A program made the position numbers and the translations under genes. Shown here in pieces: positions 11,450-24,115 of a stretch of DNA of 64,000 nt. The first letter of the stretch is position 1. Every line of letters starts with the position of its first letter. Source of the stretch: Persicaria tinctoria (taxonomy: Eukaryota > Streptophyta > Magnoliopsida > Caryophyllales > Polygonaceae); NCBI GenBank assembly GCA_037127255.1, contig JBANSL010000008.1, positions 36,035,373-36,099,372 on the forward strand. The letters run 5' to 3'. The notes under the pieces are model-generated. The model did not search any database, was not told the origin of the DNA, and was given only the letters and a program-made list of their open reading frames with translations.

Positions 11450-13275
11450 TTGTTCATCTCCTTTTCCCTTTCACTAGTTTCCAATGTCCCCATTTTCATT
11501 TTGTTCTTGAGCTTCAAACCATTCAAGCATTTTCGATAATCTATCACTCCAACCAGATCCCATTAAGAGCTATGTGATAAGCTAGAATTGTTGAGTTGCT
11601 TAGGATCTCCAATCATCTTATTTGGACGAGATAGGGAAGCATTGTACTCATCAAACAAAGCTCACAATGTATCTTTAACTTTTGACATCAAATTCTCGCC
11701 ATTGTCTTCGTCATAAAATTTCTCAACTATAAATTTAACATATTCTTGATTATGCCGTGGGTTAGGAACAAAGACAACAAACAACAATACATTCATATTC
11801 TCAAAATTTTCCCAATATTTGTCTAACTTGGACTTTAATTTTTTTGCTTATCCATCATGCACATATCCTCACTCTCACATAAATGGAAAGAGAGAATTGG
11901 AGGATTAAGACCCCATTCAATAAATTTAGTAGTTTTTAGACCTCATAGTTAATATTTTAAGTAAATATACCTTTTTAGTTGTGCTATTACCTAATTACCC
12001 TTAACTAATTTTGCTAAAAAAAAGCTTCTTATATAATTCCTAATTAAATATTTTCAAGGATTATGAACAAATTTGAAAATATCTTTAATCCCTAATTAAA
12101 TGATTTCAAGGATTTTCGTTTATGTCTAATTATTTTTCCTCTCCATCACATTGCTCTTTGGCAATACTATTGCAATACAATATAACATCACAATATACTA
12201 TTTATTGTAATAATATGTCATTATAATAATATGTTAGAATACAACTTTCTTTTTCATTAGACTAAATATGTTACAATACGACTTTCTTTTTCATTAGACT
12301 AAATATGTTACAATACGACTTTCTCAAACTTCTTGTAATACGTTGCGTCATTACAATAATATGTTGAAAATTATAATAAATTATCTATTGCAATACAATA
12401 TGGCACGACATCACAAAGATACTAGTTATTTTAAGTCATTACGATAATATATATATTACAATACCACTTTTTTTTCCGCATTATCCTAATCATCACCCCA
12501 ACCCTCTCAAAAGACCCTTGTATCCTATATCTTCCATTATTGCCTTCAACCTAAATTCAATAATGTGTTTAGACAAATAAACAAACAAGCCAGGGTCGAC
12601 CGGGGTGAACTCAAACACACGTAATTAATCAATCACTAAAAATGCTTATACCTACTCGATCATCAAAGTCGATTATGGTGGCTGATTCGAAACTTGCATA
12701 ATCAGCAAATACATAACTTAATATATAGCATGCAGTAATGCAAATACGTTTTATTAGGATGAATTTTAGGTTTGAGAAAAATGATGTATATGATTTCCAA
12801 TTGCAATAGATATGGTAGTTGGTGAGATATTACAATATCTTTTTTTTTAAAAAAAAAAATCTCAATTTGAGTATGTGTTGAAAAAACTAAAAGGTTTAAA
12901 TAAAAAAATAGGGGTATTTATGCCATTAAAAATTACAAGGGTCTATATTACAATAAAAAAAATACTACATGGGTCTATTTACCTCTACAAATATTAAATA
13001 GAGTCTATATACTCTATTCACTCGAAAGGAAATTATATCTCTAAATGAACATAATTGAGGCACATAAGTATTACATGTCACATAGCGACTTCTAGAAAAC
13101 TTCAAAGTGGTTACATAAAAGGTTATCAAGAATGACAATATAAACAACCAACTTTGTTCCAGTCTTCATTAGAAGGTGGGCACCAAGTTTTTCGAGCTTC
13201 TTAACAAAGGGACCATCTTTAGATGATAAGTTATCAAATGCCTTCCTAAACTTGATAGCAACCTCAAATATCAAA
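11450..13275 (-). pseudogene. hAT (RICESLEEPER-like) transposase remnants, split by AT-rich DNA
   Basis: Two minus-strand fragments are in the order expected for a plant hAT transposase. The upstream piece (13275-13092) reads FEVAIKFRKAFDNLSSKDG, resembling the block before the catalytic core end. The downstream piece (about 11850-11450) reads KYWENFENMNVLLFVV, then VPNPRHNQEYVKF, with frameshifts and stops; it corresponds to the region just before the dimerisation domain. The 1.2 kb between them is AT-rich and probably an insertion. Its right end (12900-13028) resembles 36560-36680, suggesting an element family that I cannot name. Confidence 0.5.
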
Positions 13276-15470
13276 TAAGTAAAATTTCATCTAGTTTTAA
13301 CATCCAAGAAAACAAGATATTTGCATTATGTTTTGTCATCTTCTACGCATCCAAGGCAAAAACAAACCAAAGTCGTTGTCACCCTTAACCTTCAACAAGG
13401 TCTGGTTTGGCACATTCGGAGTGGTTGCTTATTCATCGCTCTCCCTCCACTATCGGCGACGTCGTTTCCATTCCTTTGACCACGTCTTATCTTTGGTTCC
13501 GATTTGCTCTAATTTCGCTATACAAGATGTCTTGAGCCACGAGCAACCAATACCTCAACATTAGTGTCATCTTGAGTCATTGATGAGTGGTGGTAAATTT
13601 CGATAATTAAAAAAGATTGCAGTGGAGATTGTTGGGAGAAGATGGTGATTGTGGGCATTGTTGCGGGATTCGGGACACGGCTATACGAACTCCGAATCTG
13701 ATACTTCGTGTCCGATTCGGGGCGATATTCATATCAGTACGGTAAATCCATCAAATCCCCGGTGTGCCGCTTTGGTGGACGAGGTATTGCAAAGAAACAT
13801 TGTAATTTTATGAATTTATAATTTTGCAGTTTTTTTAATTTTGATTTATAAAATATAATTACAAAAATACCGCTACCGTATCGATCGTATCCGATTCGAT
13901 CAGGGTAGCAAATCAGGTATCCGTATCCATGTCCTGTTTCGAACCGAATTTTGTATCGGGTAACTATGATTGTGGGTATGAAGAATCAAATGCAAAGATG
14001 GCGATCGGATGAACCCTATCCATAGTCAAGGGCAATTTCGAATCCAATTTTGTCCACTCCGTCCCTCCATCTACCCTTCTCAGGATGGAGAGAAAATCCC
14101 CAATTCTCACCCTAGTTCACCCATCCTCCATCTCCTCCCAAACATTTCGTCCCATGTCCCGAGAAATTTGTTACCATCTCATTCTCATCCACTCCCTCCC
14201 AAACACACCCTTAAAGAGTGGGACAAATGGTGTTTGAGAAAGTCTATCGGCAACACATGTTTTGTCTATTGCCGAGAAGAATACTGATATATTGTAATGT
14301 AGTCTTTTTCATTTGAAAAAAAAATTAGTATTTTGGCCCGGGAGATGAAGAGGAACCGAAATACTAAAGTCACGAAAACATCGTCGATCACGTTGAATAT
14401 GATGAAAAACAGTATTTTAGATTCGTTTTGGGTTTTTTCCTTTGAGTTTGGTGGATTTTTTTGATATTTTCAAGGCTATAATATTTATTCGGAAGAGTTC
14501 GTTGAGTTTTTTCAACAACCTCGGCAAAGTTCTACGAGTTGAATGTATAACCTCAACTAGTTTATGCAAGCCTCTTGTGATTGAATTTGTTTCCGAAACC
14601 GCCATCGTTACTTACGAAAAGAGAATCCGTCAAAAATTATTTTGGAGGGCAAGTTGGATATGCGAGAAATTTGGTTGAGGGAAATTGAAAAAAAGTGAGT
14701 TTCGGAATTGTAATAACAATTAGTATAAATAGACATATGATGGGATGTTAGTTTCATTGTCGAAACAATGCAAAATGGTGACAAAAGTTGAAGGATAGCG
14801 ACAACATGTACGAGATCTTGTTGAGGTTCATATATTTACCAACACTAGGACATAAAGGGCCCAATTTCTATTTATCACCACCGTTTCTTTAGCTTTTGAT
14901 TTTCGTTTATCTTTTAAATTTGATGTTTGTTTTCTTACTTGTACTTCATGTCATGCTGCACTTACTATGACAACAATTGAATTGAAGGATTATCCTTGTC
15001 ACTTTATGAGTCCAATGAGTCATTTGGTTCCTCATAATATTCTCACCTAGTCTCCGAGTTGAGCCATGACAACGAACTTGATCATGTCCAAAACGATCAA
15101 TCTAACATCTTTCAATTAAGAAATACAAAATTAATTGAAAATCCCTGATTATTTTTATTATCAAAGTGGAGTCCTGATCATGAATCATCTACTTGGTCGA
15201 AGTCCATGCCTTGTCACTACCCATTGTGCCCCCATGAGCAATATCATAATGGTTAAATTAGAGACACAAGTAAGAGAAGGAATGGATGTGAAAGACTTTT
15301 ATTTGGATGAAGTCTAGGTTATCGGTTGAACTAAAATGAACAATAAAAATATTTAAGAAGTTTGATATACTAGATCTCTGTTGTTTGCGCTCTTCTACCA
15401 TATCTTTTTTCCCTCCAGGCTGGGAGTTGAGGGAGGGAAAGTCGTTGATTTCCATTATCAAAATAATTCC
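13276..15470. other. Intergenic DNA, no supported gene
   Basis: At 13655-13970, repeated ATCGGATTC and CCGTATC phrases form two facing halves, like the subterminal repeats of a small hAT element, but no target duplication could be fixed. Open frames at 13328, 14009, 14442 and 15135 are short, lack splice support and resemble nothing known. The rest is AT-rich. Confidence 0.3.
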
Positions 15471-16660
15471 CAAACAAACAAACTAGTATAAGATGCAAAT
15501 AAGGGGTCGATCCCATGGAGAAACAAGTATTTCCAAGAATTGTATATTTATTGATTGACATGCAAAATATAGGAATAAAGTAAATAAAAGAACATAATCC
15601 AAACAAATGCAATGGATAGATAAAAGAGATGTTTCCATCCATAAATTCTCGACATTGGTTGGCTTTATTGGTCGTTGAATCCAATTAAAGTGTTTTCAAA
15701 GTCTTGGGAGGGATGTCAAGGTCTTGAAATCGAACTCAAGATCTTGACTAATCTCATAACCTTGTGAAGTTGTTCACGAAAATTTAAAGTGTAAAGTAAA
15801 ATGCGGAAAGTAAAGCACCATGTACACACGATATGTTTACGAAGTTCGCCTCTCAACCAGCTTACGTCTCCGCCTAGGGTTATCCAACCCCTATGATTTA
15901 AACCACTATTATTTCACTTCTTTAGAGTCCTAGATACAACATAGAAGAATTTCCCTTCTTCTAACACCTTGTAGCCTAACCCGCTACTATCTAGTCAACT
16001 CAAGTCCTAACGAAATAATAACCCCGTTACACCTAAGTGTAGATACGTTGAGTACACGAATACTCTTAGTATAACTTCTTATGATTTATCCTATATCGCT
16101 CAATTGTTTTTCTCACTCTCTTGACTCAATGTAAAGCACAAATATAGTAGATAATGAGAGATAGACAAACCTAAAGGAATAGCAGGAAGATCGATCGCAG
16201 TGGTGAATGCTTTGTTCATAGATTGATTGCTTGAGTTATTTTCTTCACCACTTGTGTCTTCCCTTTTATAGACTATAGGGACTAATCTTCTAGCCATTCG
16301 AATCCCCTGGGTTTAGCTTGATTTGCAGCCGTGTAAAGTTCGAAAATAATTCAACCAATTATGATTTCTGGTTGCACAAAATCTTCTCCATATCTTTAGA
16401 CCATTTCCAGCCGTTTTGAATTTGAATTCTCGAATATCTTCTTCCACAAAATCGGCACACCTTCAACAAACTTTGCTTGCATACTTTGTTACACAAAATC
16501 TGCAACGACTTTTAACCGAATGAATATATCCAAAATATCTAAAACAAATCCAAAACAGATTTAGATAAATCAAATAACCTGTTTAAACAAAGTCTGATTT
16601 TAGAGAAGTATATCCAACAGAATCTTCAACAAACCATATCTAAAACAAGAGCAATTTCGA
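15470..16660. repeat. Decayed LTR-type repetitive DNA
   Basis: The phrase AACTAGTATAAGATGCAAAT with GGTCGATCCCATGGAGAAAC (about 15480-15530) matches ACTAGTATAGTGAGCAAGTA with GGTCGATCCCACAGAGAATC in the solo LTR at 32.4 kb, so a fragment of that LTR family lies here. The following 15.75-16.6 kb carries Copia-like 5' sequence (GTTTACGAAGTTCGCC, then Tyr/Asn-poor AT-rich DNA). No open pol frame is present. Confidence 0.45.
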
Positions 16661-17024
16661 AAACAGATTTAAACAAATATTTAAATATGTCAATATATCA
16701 ATTTGATATTTGTATAAAAATAAATATCTTTCTTTCTTTGTCTTCCATCATTCCTACAAAAACAGATTATATCTATAGGATATGTCTTCATCAAGGTGTA
16801 GTTATCACAATTTTTTATAATTGCTATTGTCTACCAACCTATTATGTGTTAATTTTTTTCCATATACTCGAATAGAGGACGAAAACAAGTGAATTGCACA
16901 TAATCTATGTTGGCCTGAATTGTAGCAATTGATTTTTAGTTTAGTGGCCTTAAGCTTTTCTACATAATGTCATTTAACTGCTATGGAATTTTCTTTGTAT
17001 TAAGATATGGTTCATTTGCCAATG
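16661..17024. other. AT-rich intergenic DNA
   Basis: Nothing recognisable is present. Confidence 0.3.
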
Positions 17025-17172
17025 ATGGGATGGCTCAATGGTAAGGAGTGATGGGTTAATGGAAGGTCTCGGGTTCGATCAAACTCTCCGTCCTTTTCTC
17101 TTGGTGAAATGTGACTCTTGCCGGTTGAGTCACGTGTACCACCAAAGTTGGGTTACCTCGTTAACAAAAAAA
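17025..17172 (+). mobile_element. tRNA-derived SINE
   Basis: An A-box-like GGCTCAATGGTAAGG and a B box GGGTTCGATCA lie 30 bp apart. A tRNA-unrelated body (CTCTTGCCGGTTGAGTCACG) follows and ends in an A-run at 17165-17173. This is the layout of a plant SINE. The body is shared in style with the SINE at 18637, but the two are distinct copies or families. A target duplication was not resolved. Confidence 0.6.
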
Positions 17173-17444
17173 AAGATTTTTTTATTAGGTAATGATTCGG
17201 GTGAGAAGATATGTTTCATTTCATTTTAGTTTGTTTTAAATTATTTTAGGTTTTCTTAATATTGCTTTCTTATAGTCACTTTTTTTATTTTCTTAACCTA
17301 TGTTTTTTAAGTATAGGTTAGAACAAGCATGTAACTAGGGGCGGGTTGAGTAATGGGGATATGGTTCACTTTCTTATAGTCACTTTTTTATTTTCTTAAC
17401 TTATGTTTTCGGTGGGATTAGTCGACAACCTCAACCCCACGTTA

Positions 17445-17855
17445 AAAAAAAGGTGAAACTAATTAAAATAACCAATCTTTGGAGGTTGTTAAAAAAACAT
17501 CTTCACCTTTCAACGATAAGAAAAATAACTCGATCTTTGGGGGAGATGGTAACAAAATATCCCGAGTCATTTTTTTAACCATAAATTGGGTCAAAACAAT
17601 GATATAAAATTGGTTAAATGATCTCATTCTCATTAAAATAAGTCAATATCATCCAAAATTCACCAAAATCATAATTTTGTCAATTATATGTGATCATTTT
17701 TGCTCATATTTATAGTCGTAAAAAAGCATTGGGATACTTTGTTACCACATCTTCCAAAGATTGAGTTATTTTTCTTACTGTTAAAAGATGGAGATATTTT
17801 TTTAACACCCTTCCAAAAGGTTGTGTTATTTTAATTAGTCTTGCAAAAAAAAATA
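17445..17855. repeat. Foldback element with ~115-bp terminal inverted repeats
   Basis: The left arm starts ACTAATTAAAATAACC and the right arm, reverse-complemented, starts ACTAATTAAAATAACA. Both continue through matching GTTAAAAAAA, AAGAAAAATAACTC and GGTAACAAA blocks for about 115 bp. The roughly 200-bp centre is AT-rich. It fits a MULE-type or foldback MITE; no transposase is present and no target duplication was found. Confidence 0.7.
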
Positions 17856-17984
17856 CGGCGTACAATTAAATCTACGAACACGAATTCTGGTTAGCCCAAG
17901 GTCAATTTCCGTTTACCACATGACCACATGGTCGACTAAATGTCAATGGGTCGTTGCGACAATTTTTTTTTAATGAATATACTT

Positions 17985-18045
17985 GGTCGCAACGACCATT
18001 AGAATGGTCCGACCAGTAGAAAATTGGTCGCAACGACCATCGTTA
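17985..18045. repeat. Short palindromic GGTCGCAACGACC repeats
   Basis: The palindrome GGTCGCAACGACC occurs twice (about 17985 and 18028), with GGTCGTTGCGAC nearby at 17949. These look like a local inverted repeat next to the Rab pseudogene, perhaps the end of the element that moved it. Confidence 0.4.
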
Positions 18046-18156
18046 GCTTACCAAATTCCGGTGAATTCCCCAATCGATCTCCTCTACTCTCAGATTCGAG
18101 GAGTTCATTTGCGGTTTGCCTTTCTTGCCGGAACAAGTTCAGCTTGTTGGAATTAG

Positions 18157-18344
<188 letters not shown>

Positions 18345-18414
18345 GTATCTTTTCGTCCCTAATCTCCGTCCAGTACCAACGTAGCATTTGATTTTGTTAT
18401 TTGGAATTAAATAG

Positions 18415-18602
18415 TACTACCTCCGTCCAAAAATACATGGACTTTACTATTCACGCACGCTTTTTTAAGGAGGTAAAAACTATTAATAAGTTTGTAATTA
18501 TTAAAAAAATTCATAAAAAAGTTAATATTTTATATAGTTTTTAACTCCTAAAAAAACGTGCATAAATAGTAAAAGTCCATGTATTTTTTGACAGAGGGAG
18601 TA
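18415..18602. mobile_element. Stowaway-type MITE
   Basis: The 184-bp element 18417-18600 has inverted ends (CTACCTCCGTCCAAAAATAC against CTCCCTCTGTCAAAAAATAC) and is flanked by the TA duplication of the Tc1/mariner superfamily. No coding capacity. Confidence 0.85.
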
Positions 18603-18623
18603 TAGTTTCATGTGTATTTCAAT

Positions 18624-18913
18624 TTGGAGCCGATTGACCAATGACCTCTTGCCCTAGTGGTAAGAGTGAGATGCTTCCTTGTGCCTCACTACCATGAGGT
18701 CAAGGGTTCAAATCCCACTAGGAGCAATTTGTGCTTGAGTGGGTACTCATGCCTTGGTTTGCATTGGCATGAGTTAGCCTGTCTTGCGGCTTGCCGCTTG
18801 GCTTACCCGGCTCGAGTGCTTTGCAGGTTAGTGCTCGGCCCGTGAAGGACTAGTCGATAACCTCGGAACCTCCACGTCATTAAAAAAAAAAAAAAAAAAC
18901 TTGGAGCCGATTG
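18624..18913 (+). mobile_element. SINE with 13-bp target duplication
   Basis: A perfect direct repeat TTGGAGCCGATTG (18624-18636 and 18901-18913) flanks a tRNA-headed element. The A-box region is CCCTAGTGGTAAGAGTG, the B box is GGGTTCAAATCCC, and the body ends in a run of about 17 A. The exact duplication and pure tail suggest a recent insertion. Confidence 0.9.
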
Positions 18914-19062
18914 GAATTCCAATTCCATCCCCTAGGTTTCATTGCGTTGTTTGAATTAGGTTAGGTTTGGTTCACAAATCGAGGGAGGGAGAGAATGAAC
19001 TAAGATGGGTGGGTGGGGTGGCTACTAGGCTGGGTATGGAATGTAATCTAGTAATTAGCTTT

Positions 19063-19893
19063 GAAATTTTTTTTTTTGCAAAAATGGATAAAACCACCTA
19101 CTAAATTGTTGTTTTCAAATAACCACCCCTTATTAAAAAATTGTCAAATAATCACCCACTATTTATTGTTGTTTGCAAATAACCACACATACCCCTTTTA
19201 TTGTTAAAACTCACTTAATTTTATATGAAAAGACAATTATACCTCTATTCTTTAATGTTTCATTTTTAGTAAAAAAAACATACTTCTTTTTGTTGCTTGA
19301 TTTTTCAGGTATTACAATTAGACCCGTCAAATGGGTCATTCGGGCCGGGTCACTTCGGGTCCCGAGTAAAATAGGTTCTGGGTACATCGAAGTTGTCTCG
19401 AACCCGGGTTTGACCGAGTTTCGGATCATTATGGGACGATTTTGACATTTGTCAATTTTTTCTTTTTTAAATTAAAAAAATCATGATTTGATAATTTTAG
19501 ATAATTTTAAAATTCTACAATTAAAGACTTTGTTCATAAATCATAGTGCTTGTAATTATATACTATATCTGATCTAAAATATTTTATTTTTATTATTTCT
19601 CGTAATTTTTAATAAAATGTAATAATATATAAATATCAAAATTTTAAACAAGTTTTTTAAAAATTGATATTTTATGTATATTATTACATCTTATTAAAAA
19701 CATTTGATTTTTATTATTTCAGGTAATTTTTAATAAAATGTAATAATATATAAAATATCAAATTTTTTCTTTTTAATAAAATGTAATAATATATAGTGGG
19801 TGGTTATTTAACAATTTTTGAATAAGGGGTGATTATTTGCAAACAACAGTGAATAGTGGGTGGTTTTATGCATTTTTGCCTTTTTTTTTTTTT
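19063..19893. mobile_element. Non-autonomous element with ~95-bp terminal inverted repeats
   Basis: The left end GCAAAAATGGATAAAACCAC is mirrored by the right end, whose complement reads GCAAAAATGCATAAAACCAC. Similarity runs through the AAATAACCACCCCTTATT block for about 95 bp. The centre (19250-19780) is AT-rich with two 60-bp direct copies of a TTAATAAAATGTAATAATAT phrase. A T-run borders each end. A MULE-like MITE is likely; no target duplication was resolved. Confidence 0.65.
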
Positions 19894-20033
19894 ACCTGTT
19901 CTAAAAAGTAAACTCTTTTTTCCTAAACACAAATTTACTGAATAAGCGCATTCTTGTGAGAATTCTCCTGTAAACTACTCCCAACTCCATTGTCGGTGCT
20001 TGCAAGCTCCGGGAGAGAGGAAGAGAGAATCCA

Positions 20034-23000
20034 ATGACGACTGGATCCTCGTCGTCTTCATCCTCCTCTGTATCTTCCTCAAAAGCATGGATCGTCGGCG
20101 TCGTCGCGGCGGTTGCAATTGGGGTCGGCGCTTACTGTCTCCATCGCCGTTCAAGAAATTTCCGGACCCGTGTCGTTGGCATAATCCCCGCCCGTTTCGC
20201 TTCCTCCCGCTTCCCTGGCAAACCTCTCGTTCAGATCCTCGGAAAACCTATGATCCAGGTACTTGTTCCACATTCTCGGTTTAGCCATTCGAATTGAATT
20301 TCTTGTTTATCACTCCGTTTTCACTCGAAAGATCGCGTTTGAGATCTTAATATACGAATCTTGAGTTTCTTTTGTTATGCAATTGATCAGTGTATCTTTT
20401 GTTTGTCACTCCGTTTTCACTCGAAAGATCGCGTTTGAGATCTTGATACGATTCTTGAGTTTCTTTTGTTATGCAAATTGATCAGTGTATCTGATTCGAA
20501 TACATGGCTTGACTGTCTATCATGTTGATGTGCCTAGCTTAGATGAATGATTTGAGCTAGCATAATTACCTAAATTGTGTAGCGTAAGAGGGAAGTTTCA
20601 TGGATCGAAGAAATATTTGCTCATCTGTCTGAGAATTAGCTGGGGTCCTGGGGATCATGTTTTTTGTGTATCAGAATTGATTTTCTTTATGGAGGTTTCA
20701 GCGCTGTTAATGTTAAACAGATCAAAAGATTTCAATTCATCTCAATGACTGAGAGAGGTTCTATGAGACTTTGACAAATTCGCCTTCTAAATTCGGATTT
20801 TTTTTTGGAAATAGCCAAAAATTAGGAAAATATTACAGTATGAAACTAGCCAAAATCCGAAAGATTTTAGCGATTTAGCCAAAATAGGGTAAAGTCGCTA
20901 AACCTTTACCCAAAGTTTTAAAAAAATATATTAAAAAATGTAAGTCGCTTACGTATATTTCTTTTTTTTTTTTTAATAAAAAATCCCAATTTATTGTTAA
21001 AATAAGTGAAAATAATAAAAAAAAAAATTAAATGGAGAGTCGCTGTTTGACTCTCCAAAACCCGTTGATTTACAGGGGAGCCCAATCGGAAGGAGAAAGG
21101 GCATTCAGGCAGGGAGTCCGTCGGCCGGTTATGGAAGAGCAATCGGAAGGGAGTCGACCGGCCGGATCTGGAAGAGCAATCGGAAGGCAGTGCACCGACA
21201 GGACTTGGAAGAGCAGGCGAGGAAGCCTAGGCAGTCGGAAGGCCTTTGAACCCTAGGCAGTCGGAAGAGCAGGCGAGGAAGCCCAATCAGTCGGAAGGCC
21301 TTTGAACCCTAGGCAGTCGAGTCCACCGCGGCCGGATCTCGGAGTCCACCGGTTGGGCGATTGAAACGAGGCGGTAATTGCGGTCGAGGAAGCCGATTGT
21401 ATCCAGGCGGTCGAGTCCAAATCCGAAGGCGATTTGCAGTTGGAAGGTCATTGAATCCAGGCAGGGGTGGTAATTGCAGTCGAGGGAGCCGAATTCGGAG
21501 GAGCTTAGCCCAGGCCTTCGACCACGCAGAGGCGGAGGCACCGAGGCGGTAATTGCTCTCGCTGCAATTGTGCCTGACAACGGCGCCGCCGGCGCTTCAT
21601 CCTCTTCCCCTCTGCAATTGCCCCTCTTCCTGTTGCTGCGGCTGCAATTGCGCCGGATGGATAGGTTGAAGACATTGAAGGTGGCTTCCCGGACGGATAG
21701 GTTGAAGATGGGTCTGGGAGCCCTGGCAGAACGAAGACGGCGGCGCTTCATCCTCTTCCCCTCTTCCCCGTTTGAACGAAGACGGCGGATAGGTTGAAGC
21801 CCCATATGTATTTTTTTTTTTTTAAAAAAAGATAAAATTAAAATTTTAATCTAAAATTTAAAAAAAATACAAAATAAAGGTAAGTCGCTGTAACAGCGAC
21901 TTACCTATTTTATTATTATTTTTAAAATCTTTAGGTAAAGTCGCTGTTTCAAACAGCGATTTTGCCCCGTTTTGGCTAATTCCCTGATAATTTTCGGAAT
22001 TTGGCTACTTCCCTAATTTTTTTCCAAAATTTGGCTATTTCAAAAAAAAATTCCTAAATTCGTAAGTATTTGTTTCATGGCATCTGTGATGAATCCATAG
22101 TAACAACTTAGTCTTTTCTGTTCAGCTTCATCATTATCATCTTGACACACACTACTTGTGCTGAATGCCGTTTTGTATCTTCTAGAAATATCTTTTATTT
22201 GGATTTAGGATAGTCTTGTTAAGTGACATACAAGCATTGTGAGATCTGAAGTCTTGCTTTTGTCGTTTAAATCGTTTCTTTCAAGCAGAGAACATGGGAG
22301 AGGGCAATGCTGGCTTCTACACTGGACCATGTTGGTAAGTTTTCTCCATTGGCTTCACTCAACTTGCCCGGTTTGAAGTGTAGTCTAGTCCTAGTATTAT
22401 GCATTTATGCCTAGTTCTGTACAGAGTGGCACAAACATCTACTGATTAATTGGTATCTTATTGGAAATGTAAAATTATGGATGAAGATGTTCGTTGAGAC
22501 TTCCTTTCTTTACCTCATTTCGTATAGGATTCTGATTTCTGATATACATCAATCTCTTCAGGATTTCCAAGAGAAAATAGAAAAATTCTGAAGTTAAGAT
22601 GAACTAACTGATAATGTGATATGACATTCCATATAATAGATATACTTAAAGCATCTTCTAGTTCTCTGATCTTATACATTGGGGCCCCTGTTCAAGGGAA
22701 GCCTAGCAATCTTGTTGCCAAGCTTTAAACTCATGCAGTGGAACTGCAGTAGAGTGTAAGTTGTAACATCTTCAACCGATGATTTTTAACTATTTTGTTT
22801 TCCTGGATTTCAGTTGTGGCAACAGATGATGATAAGATTGCAGGGTGCTGTCGAGAATTTGGAGCTGATGTGGTTATGACATCAGAATCTTGCCGAAATG
22901 GTAGGAATTAAGAGGAATCTTTCTGCATTTCGGTATCTAAGCTTTTAATTGATCATTTGAAGTTTGTATGACTTGTCTCACATTTTGAGCTACAGGCACT

Positions 23001-24115
23001 GAGCGTTGTAATGAAGTTCTCGAGAAGCTTCAGAAGAAGTACGATATTGTTGTCAATATTCAAGGTGATGAACCCTTAATTAATCCTGAAATAATTGATG
23101 GAATTGTTAAAGCTCTGCAGGTAAATACACTATTTGAAGGTTCTTTTATTTGTGACAAATCAAAGTTCATTCTATTTTAAATAACCTGTCTTTGTATTAT
23201 TCTTTATTTGGCTTCCTGTAGGATTCCCCTGATGCTGTTTTCAGCACTGCTGTTACCCCTTTAAAGCCAGAGGATGCATTTGATCCGAATCGTGTCAAAT
23301 GTATTGTGAATAACCAGGATTATGCAATCTATTTCTCTAGGGGACTTATCCCATATAACAAGTGAGTCCTTAAGATGAGTTAAATATTGCCTTTATATAT
23401 TAGTTACACTGCCCTGTATGCTTACACTTTTCCCTGATAAATCAGGTCTGGGAATGTTAATCCAAACTTCCCATATATGCTCCATCTTGGCATCCAGGTA
23501 TCAAATTACCATGTTTTATTGCACAAACTGGTAGAATTAGCTACATCAATATGCTCTGTCTTCTAGTCTTTTTGGCACTTAAATTCTTACACATTTGAAC
23601 AGAGTTATGATTCAAGCTTCTTAAGAGTATATGCAGAGCTGCCACCTACACCACTACAACTAGAAGAAGATTTAGAACAGCTCAAAGTTCTCGAAAATGG
23701 CTACAAGATGAAGGTATGCTGATGTCTCACATTCTGCATTTCCTTTTCTCAGTTTTTCTGCATGATATTGGGACTATCCAAATATTGTTTCAGTATTTGA
23801 GCCAAAGAGTGGATTTTTTTAAAACAGAATGAGACAATGTTAAAATGTTTTATGGGTTTAACATCTTTCAACATATTTCCATATATTTGTGCTTGTAAGA
23901 ATTTTTGTGGATGACCTTTCATGGAGCTTGTTGCTATATGTCATTGTAGAACATAAATCTTTCCGTACTAGTATTCATAAATCTTTCGATACTAGTATTC
24001 GACAATCTATTTTCTTTCACAGGTTATTAAGGTTGAACACGAAACACATGGGGTTGATGTCCCTGAGGACGTGGAGAAGATAGAAAACTTTATGCAGGAG
24101 AAGAACTTGTTGTAA
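20034..24115 (+). CDS. KDSB: CMP-KDO synthetase (3-deoxy-manno-octulosonate cytidylyltransferase)
   Basis: Transfers CMP from CTP to KDO, giving CMP-KDO for rhamnogalacturonan II pectin. Coding exons 20034-20258, 22289-22334, 22814-22900, 22996-23120, 23222-23361, 23446-23497, 23603-23713 and 24023-24115 join in phase to 292 residues plus TAA, close to the Arabidopsis protein (about 290). A membrane anchor lies near residues 18-37 ([18 protein letters not shown]), followed by the nucleotide-binding start [19 protein letters not shown]. Further family motifs are [17 protein letters not shown]-like [20 protein letters not shown] (metal-binding Asp), the [12 protein letters not shown] block and [19 protein letters not shown]. 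All splice sites are GT-AG. The plant enzyme is reported to act at mitochondria, which the N-terminal anchor would suit. Intron 1 is enlarged by a MULE, and a Copia element sits 130 bp after the stop. No coding defect is visible. Confidence 0.95.
20787..22062. mobile_element. Mutator-like element in KDSB intron 1
   Basis: A 9-bp direct repeat CTAAATTCG (20787-20795 and 22054-22062) flanks 1258 bp with long imperfect inverted ends. The left end reads TTTGGAAATAGCCAAAAATT and the right end, complemented, reads TTTGAAATAGCCAAATTTTG. A 9-bp duplication plus long inverted repeats is diagnostic of MULEs. Subterminal AAGTCGCT motifs form small palindromes on both sides. The interior (21030-21800) is strongly GC-rich, unlike the AT-rich arms, and contains repeated GCAATCGGAAG phrases and an unrecognised 172-codon minus frame (21805-21287). 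A captured host fragment (Pack-MULE) is likely, but its source is not recognisable. Confidence 0.85.

Noticed and set aside
18657..18845. Short frame within the 18.6-kb SINE
   Set aside because: The sequence is a tRNA-derived SINE with an A-tail and target duplication, so coding is not expected.
20000..20284. A second frame across KDSB exon 1
   Set aside because: It overlaps the true exon out of frame and shows Arg/Pro-rich shadow composition.
21287..21805. 172-codon frame in the MULE as a real gene
   Set aside because: GC-rich repetitive sequence gives long frames on both strands (also 21474-21797). No homology or splice signal is seen, so it is kept only as possible captured sequence.
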